A model generated the notes under the pieces. That model was not told where the DNA came from. It ran no database searches and worked only from the letters and a program-made list of their open reading frames with translations. Below, one piece after another: positions 58,996 to 64,000 of a stretch of 64,000 nt of DNA; positions within the stretch are counted from its first letter, which is position 1; each line of letters begins with the position of its first letter. Source of the DNA: Rhynchospora pubera (Eukaryota; Streptophyta; Magnoliopsida; Poales; Cyperaceae); NCBI GenBank assembly GCA_028095005.1, contig CM051459.1, positions 20,136,699-20,200,698 of the forward strand. The letters are read 5' to 3'. The translations under genes and the position numbers were made by a program.

Positions 58996-61072
58996 CTACA
59001 ACAATACATAAGTTTTAAGGTCAATTAGTTTATGCTTTAATATTTATTTTAACTAAGTAAAACTTCCACTACATTAAATTATGTCCCTAAATGTAGTGAA
59101 TTTCCAAGACTCCCACTATTTTTTAATGCAACGACGGCGTCGGCAGAACATTGCACCAACAAATGTGAAATAGGTTCTCCAACCAATCATACGTACCTAT
59201 GATTCTTGGTTCGATTAACGAACTTCACTCCAATGAACAATCCGATTTAATTCATTGTTAAGTCTACTTCTTTCTATTTGCTCCTAGTAAATCCGATTTA
59301 CACCCCGACACGGATGATGGATCACGATGTCCCGCGTCGACGAGAATACATCAATGACCGATCATACTACGTAAGAAGGGGATAGAAAGAAGGAGAGTGA
59401 ATTTTGATTTGACTTAATCCTTTTTTAATTTGGGACAATTAACAATCATGACGCTTGTTTGGTGGTCGTGTAAACATACACCCATACCTAACCTATCACA
59501 AGCAATCATACAAGCATCTCATTATTGTGGGTTTGTATGGCTCCCGCTTGCATTAGTTTCGCCACATCGTCCATGGAGCAAAACTAATCTAATCCTTGCC
59601 CTCCCACTAAATTCTATAAGGATCTAAATCCTATATAAAATAAAGCTACAAAATACATGTGAAAACATCCTATTCCCATCCTATCCTTAGGGGCATGCAA
59701 GCCTCACAAGTTACATCAAAAATTAATCAACAAATTAATTAATTAATGGCACCAAAGGCCGCATTACAAACATTCACACATGCATTAAAATACAACCACA
59801 AGGCATTGAGTCTTGAGCCATACTAAACCCACTATCCACCTACAAAACAAAGTTAGCACATACAAGCACTTTGTTTCCAATTAACGATTTTCAAGCATCT
59901 TTGCGTATCGTTTGCTATAAGTAAATTCCATGTATAAATCCTCAATTTTAAACAACCAAACTTGTTTAAATTCATTTAGAAAGTTCTTTCAACATCCCAT
60001 AACTGAAAGGAGATCAAACAAGGAGTTTTCTAATTAATTTCAACTAGTTTGAATACTTAGAAAAACAGTAATTTACCAAAAAACGTAACTAATGAAATCC
60101 AACAAAAACAACAGTTTTCGGTCTCCAAAAATTCTCAAATAAATTACTTAAGCTCCTTATCATAGTTGTGACTACCAGTAAAAATTTCAAGAAGAGATCT
60201 TAAACCATCTGGGAGAATCAAAAAAGACAAATCTCTTACAAGTGCACGAAACACCGTTATGAGATTTTCAGCTTATCCTCTCAACCATTTGGTCTGTTAG
60301 ACAACCTTCTATCCAGTTTTTATATATACAATATACATAGAAAAACTTTTTTAGACTACAGGCTATCCATTCATGAAAAGAAAACAACTAAGTTCAGTTC
60401 AATAATATTAAGTTACATGCTAAACAATCAACAAATTCTGTACTGGAACAGACTGTCGATCGAAATGTTTTAACCTAGTTGAAGGTCCAAACTTCTACGA
60501 AAAATTATGAAATTAATTTTCCTGGAATCCTAACTCAAAATAGAACAACTCCATTTAAACATAATTTTTAAAGGAGTTCTCAGTTGGTACAGTTTATTAG
60601 AACAATCGATTTGCTCAACAAACTGGATCTGACAAGAACTTCCTTTTCATACTTGAAAACCCATAAATTAATCCGAGTCATGCAATAATTTATACATGCT
60701 CAGAAAGAGCTCCAAGTCCTCTTTATTTCTAGCCATAGAACACTGGTACTTATATTCAAAATATAAATCTTTCAAGCCATTCAAACAGGACAGTGCGAGC
60801 AGAAACTGGTTCTGCGCACTGTCGCCATTTTATTCACAGTAAATCTATACTAATTCAGAAAAATGTGAATCCAACGCCAAAAGAATCACAATCCACAGAT
60901 CTACAACTTTCATGTAGATGGAAAGATCTTCCAGAGAACTTATCACATCCAAAAACGCGAAATAACACAGAAAATACCATTTCCAGACAGCAAACGAACG
61001 CATCATCTCTACTAATCCATTAATTAGCCAATTTCTCTTAATTAAGTGTTAAAATAGCTTAAGTACAACCTG
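58996..61072 (-). other. Untranslated leader of the Angela element
   Basis: About 2.1 kb between primer site and gag start, as is usual for BARE/Angela elements. No open frame of substance. The stretch 59360-61072 aligns with the truncated copy at 15055-16696. It presumably holds the packaging and dimerisation signals, which cannot be pinpointed here. Confidence 0.8.
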
Positions 61073-61084
61073 GCTCTGATACCA
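61073..61084 (-). other. Primer binding site (initiator tRNA-Met)
   Basis: The plus-strand gctctgatacca is the complement of TGGTATCAGAGC, the standard tRNA-iMet primer site of plant copia elements. It lies one base inside the 5' LTR. Confidence 0.95.
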
Positions 61085-61085
61085 C

Positions 61086-62848
61086 TGTTAGAAAGTGTGC
61101 TAATTTTTATTTTATGCTAATTACCAATTAATTAACCAAGCAAACAAAGCACACACAAGGATCTAGTACATAAGCTATTCAATCACACGAGAAAAGGGTT
61201 GGAAGTCTACCTCTCTTGGTATCGCAACCAAGAGGCTCGTTCCAACGGTTTGGTGTCGGTGGCGTGCTCTCCAAGAACCTCCACGCCGTGCGCCTCGAGT
61301 CCACTAAGGAATTAACCACCTCCTCAAACCAATTATGCTAGTAATTGGGAGAAGTGTGTCTAATTCCAAAGCTTTCCCTCTTCAAGTTAATTCTCCAATT
61401 AATTTAGTGGAAAAGCTTGCTCAACACATGAGCTAAGAGGTGGATAAGAGAAGAGAGAAAGAGAGGAAAAATTCTGAAAAATTTTCCTTCCTCTTTGGGA
61501 GTTTCGGCCAAGGGAGAGAGAGGAGAGAGAGGTGTGTGGAGGCTAGGGTTTGCTCCCAAAGAACACCCCTTTATATAGACCTCATACCCTAGCTCTCATC
61601 CAACTTTTGATGGATAAAAATGCCCCTCCCTAGCCGCACCTACCAACCCTTCAATTGGGTTGGGCCTCAAGTCTAGTTGAGCCCAATTCTCTTCTATTTA
61701 ATTGCACCTTCCATTGGACATTAAATTAACTAATTAATTTAAAGGCCCAATTGCTCAAATAATTAAATGTGTTGATTATAATTAATTATTAACTATTTAA
61801 TAATTAATATGGAATTAGTCAATGCATTAAATTATTTCTATATGATCTATTTGACTTAATTAATCATAACGGTCCATAACGGTATACGATTAATTAATCA
61901 ACTTATCATATTTTGCAAAACCAATTGTTGCAAATAAACAATTTATGCACGTGTGGTTAAACACCTTATTATGTGTGACCCTTTGAGGATTTATGCTATG
62001 TTGGACATGGAATTAAATCGCTATTTAATTCCAATAATCATAAGCGGTATCTAGCAACACGTTATGATTCCCAATTCACATAAATAGTGTACTGCTACAA
62101 TATTTCAATCCTGCATGAGAGAATAATTAGTTTCTCTATTTTGATTCTTATGTCACACGATATCATCGTATAATCCAAGATAGGAACGTGTCATTCTTGC
62201 AGATTATACGTTTCTTGATCTAGAGATAATTGTATCAGTTGCTAGCAAACAATCTATCTCCATCAAGGGGCCCAAACAGATATCGTCACTCACTAAGTGA
62301 ATTAATGAGGGACATACGGTTTTCTTGATAATTAGCTTTTCCCCGCACAATTCAAGAATACTTAAATCAAGTCCGTATAGCAGCCTTTATCAGGAATCAG
62401 CGGTAGACATGATTTATAGCATCTATCCTCATGTGGAAAAGATAATCATCTCAAACTTAGAACCAAAATCATAACGAAATAAATAATGACACGTAACACA
62501 ATCCATATATTTATTTCGTGGGGTCCAGTCCTGTACAATGTTCTATAACATATACATATGCAATTAAGTTGGTTACTCTTAACCTATGATTTATAGAACT
62601 TAATCATCACTTAATCTGCATACTAATCTTATTGATAACTAATGTTCTCTGTTAATTATCAAGATTATGGACTTTTAGATTTATCGTTGTCATTTACTAC
62701 TAAATGAATAACAGTGATCTATAATTCAGATCCTCAACCTGAATGAACTGTCAACGATTAAATCAAAGAACAAATGATCTGAAATCATCAATAACATAAA
62801 CTATAGAAGTAGCCTAATAAGATTGGCTTCTTGGACATATCTCTAACA
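61086..62848 (-). repeat. 5' LTR of the Angela element, intact, 1763 bp
   Basis: Plus-strand ends are tgttagaaag and ctctaaca. It serves as the unbroken reference that defines the nested insertion in the other LTR. It contains the promoter at 61571-61577. Confidence 0.95.
61571..61577 (-). promoter_or_regulatory. TATA box of the Angela LTR
   Basis: Minus-strand gtctatataaaggggtg, about 1270 bases into the LTR, matches the position of the known BARE-type LTR promoter. The twin site is at about 47583-47589, and a diverged one (ctataaaag) lies in the truncated copy near 17163-17172. Confidence 0.65.
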
Positions 62849-62953
62849 GCTATACCCCCCCCCCACTCCACCTGTCCTCCCTCATCCCTCCCGCGTACGT
62901 TTGTCCCCCCCCCCACCTCGCCCCCTCCCCCCTCCTCCCTCCCTCATACTTCA

Positions 62954-63252
62954 TAACCGTTGAAATTAATATACATAACTGTTGAAGTTAATATCGAAAT
63001 TGTTGAAATTAAATAGATAACTGTTGAAGTTAATATCATAATTGCTGAAGTAAATATATACAATTGTTGAAGTTAGTATCGTAACTGTTGAAGTTAATAT
63101 ATATAACTATTGAAGTTAATATATATATATATATATATATTTATTTATAACTGTTGAAGTTAATATATATAACTATAACAGTTATATATATTAACTTGAA
63201 CAGTTACGATATTACCTTCAACATTTAAATATATTAACTTCAACAGTTATGA
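62954..63252. repeat. Minisatellite with direct, then inverted units (~20 bp)
   Basis: The unit ataactgttgaagttaatat occurs about nine times with changes, then an AT run (63115-63140), more direct copies, and about three reverse-complement copies (attaacttcaacagttat). The final part can fold back on the first. C-rich (62854-62945) and G-rich (63257-63400) tracts flank it as larger inverted arms. Confidence 0.8.
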
Positions 63253-63523
63253 AGTGTGTGGGAGGGGGGGAAGGGTGGTAGCGTACGTGGGAGGGAGGAG
63301 GGGGAGGGGACAGCGTACGCGGGAGGGAGGAAGGGGGAGGGGGGAGGGGTGGAGGGGACAGCGTATGCGGGAGGGAGAAAGGGGGGAGGGGTTAGTTGCA
63401 GCGTACGCTGGGATGAGTTAGTTGCAGCGTACGCTGGATAATTAATGACGACGCTGGATAACGCGGGGATGATGGGGATGATAGAATCTTAGGGATGGTC
63501 CTAAACAATTCCGATATTTGGGT

Positions 63524-64000
63524 GATGAGTGGGGTTATAATGCTACAAGTTCTTGGTGCTGCGACTTCATTTTTTAATTCCAACCTATTTATCTCGATTA
63601 ATTTCTCAAAAGATGCATCACTATAAAATTTTATAATTATTGGAGTTTATATGCAAAACTAGAATAAGTGGTAGAAAAATAAATGTATGACAATTAATCT
63701 AATAGTTCGCTAAATTTGTTTATTTTTTTTAACAACTTAATCTAGTATCAAATAACCTTTACAAATTATAAAATGTTATGTTAACACGTCTCTCGTGATA
63801 TTTGAACAGAATATTTAAAATATTAATAAAAAAAGTGAAGCTGTAGTATCTACGGCCTCTAAAACTCACTCACGTCGTTATAATCCTCCTCTTGAATAAA
63901 AACAACTTCAAAAGCAAGACAAGCACGTTAATTTCATCTCGGCAATTATTTTTTTTGTTGAACTATATATAACAGTAGGTACTACATTTGCACTGTTAAT
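63524..64000. other. Right end of the window
   Basis: AT-rich intergenic DNA with no feature I can support. Confidence 0.5.

Larger units (their letters stand above)
47098..62848 (-). mobile_element. Angela/BARE-type Ty1-copia retrotransposon, near-complete, with a nested insertion
   Basis: Read on the minus strand: 5' LTR (61086-62848), primer site complementary to initiator tRNA-Met (61073-61084), untranslated leader, gag-pol (54850-58995), polypurine tract (54735-54746), 3' LTR (47098-54734, interrupted). It is flanked by gctat on both sides (47093-47097 and 62849-62853). Without the nested insert and its duplicated 5 bp it is 9877 bp. The LTR start tgttagagatatgtcc, the tract ccaagtgggagat and the protein C-terminus SMGIRRMPEWL point to the Angela/BARE lineage. 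The two LTRs have equal length (1763) and I saw only two differences (47405 T/C with 61393, 54423 T/A with 62537), so the insertion is recent. Confidence 0.95.
46924..63514. mobile_element. TIR element (Mutator-like), about 835 bp of its own, split by a retrotransposon
   Basis: The left piece 46924-47097 and the right piece 62854-63514 make one element once the insertion is removed. Outer ends share inverted blocks: left aagatccatcattcccgtca and catccccaacgcg, right reverse complement aagattctatcatccccatc and catccccgcg. The flanks tatttgggc (46915-46923) and tatttgggt (63515-63523) look like a 9-bp target duplication, as in Mutator-like elements. The right piece contains purine-rich and pyrimidine-rich inverted segments with cgtacgc motifs and a 20-bp minisatellite. 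No transposase was seen. Confidence 0.5.

Noticed and set aside
58192..59011. Several plus-strand frames of 60-95 codons opposite gag
   Set aside because: Antisense shadows of the gag-pol frame with no protein-family features.
62954..63252. Possible CRISPR-like array of regular 20-bp units
   Set aside because: The units are contiguous with no unique spacers, change orientation, and lie in a plant transposon; a minisatellite explains them.
63256..63441. Gly/Arg/Glu-rich frame with repeats
   Set aside because: A translation of the G-rich tract of the hairpin region; low complexity, not a gene.

Overview
The window looks like nuclear DNA of a flowering plant. The genes have introns with plant-type splice sites and long AT-rich gaps. 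The repeats are typical of angiosperms: foldback MITEs, an Angela/BARE-type Ty1-copia element, a probable Helitron end and LINE tails. GC-rich first exons (for example the starts at 7268 and 24185) would fit a monocot, but this is a weak clue and I do not name a species.

Five protein genes are supported. From left to right they are a quinone oxidoreductase-like NAD(P)H enzyme (944-3757, +, 5 exons, 325 aa), a histidine-phosphatase/phosphoglycerate-mutase-like protein (7268-9108, +, 4 exons, 269 aa), an O-fucosyltransferase-family protein like Arabidopsis OFUT30/SUB1 (24185-27284, +, 2 exons, 500 aa), an STP-type sugar/H+ symporter (30634-38192, +, 3 exons, 507 aa) and an R1-MYB 'SHAQKYF' repressor of the KUA1/MYBS3 type (39128-42300, -, 3 exons, 321 aa). 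They act in unrelated processes and form no pathway or operon; the last two converge.

The 11-24 kb interval is a graveyard. It holds an LTR-like block rich in short palindromes (about 11454-12893), a truncated Angela-type copy consisting only of leader plus LTR (about 15055-18476), repeated AT-rich sequence with minus-strand coding-like fragments of a gene I do not recognise (13085-23130), and a probable Helitron ending at 23571.

The right third (46.9-63.5 kb) is a nest at least three layers deep. A TIR element (46924-63514) was split by a young Angela-type retrotransposon (47098-62848, TSD gctat, two differences seen between LTRs of 1763 bp). Its left LTR was then split by a 5869-bp TG...CA insertion (48359-54227, TSD cccgc) that carries no recognisable coding sequence. 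The Angela gag-pol frame is uninterrupted over 1381 codons, but two key residues look changed: the first Cys of the Gag zinc knuckle is Phe, and the Glu position of the integrase D,D-35-E triad is Lys. No CRISPR, rRNA or tRNA gene was recognised.
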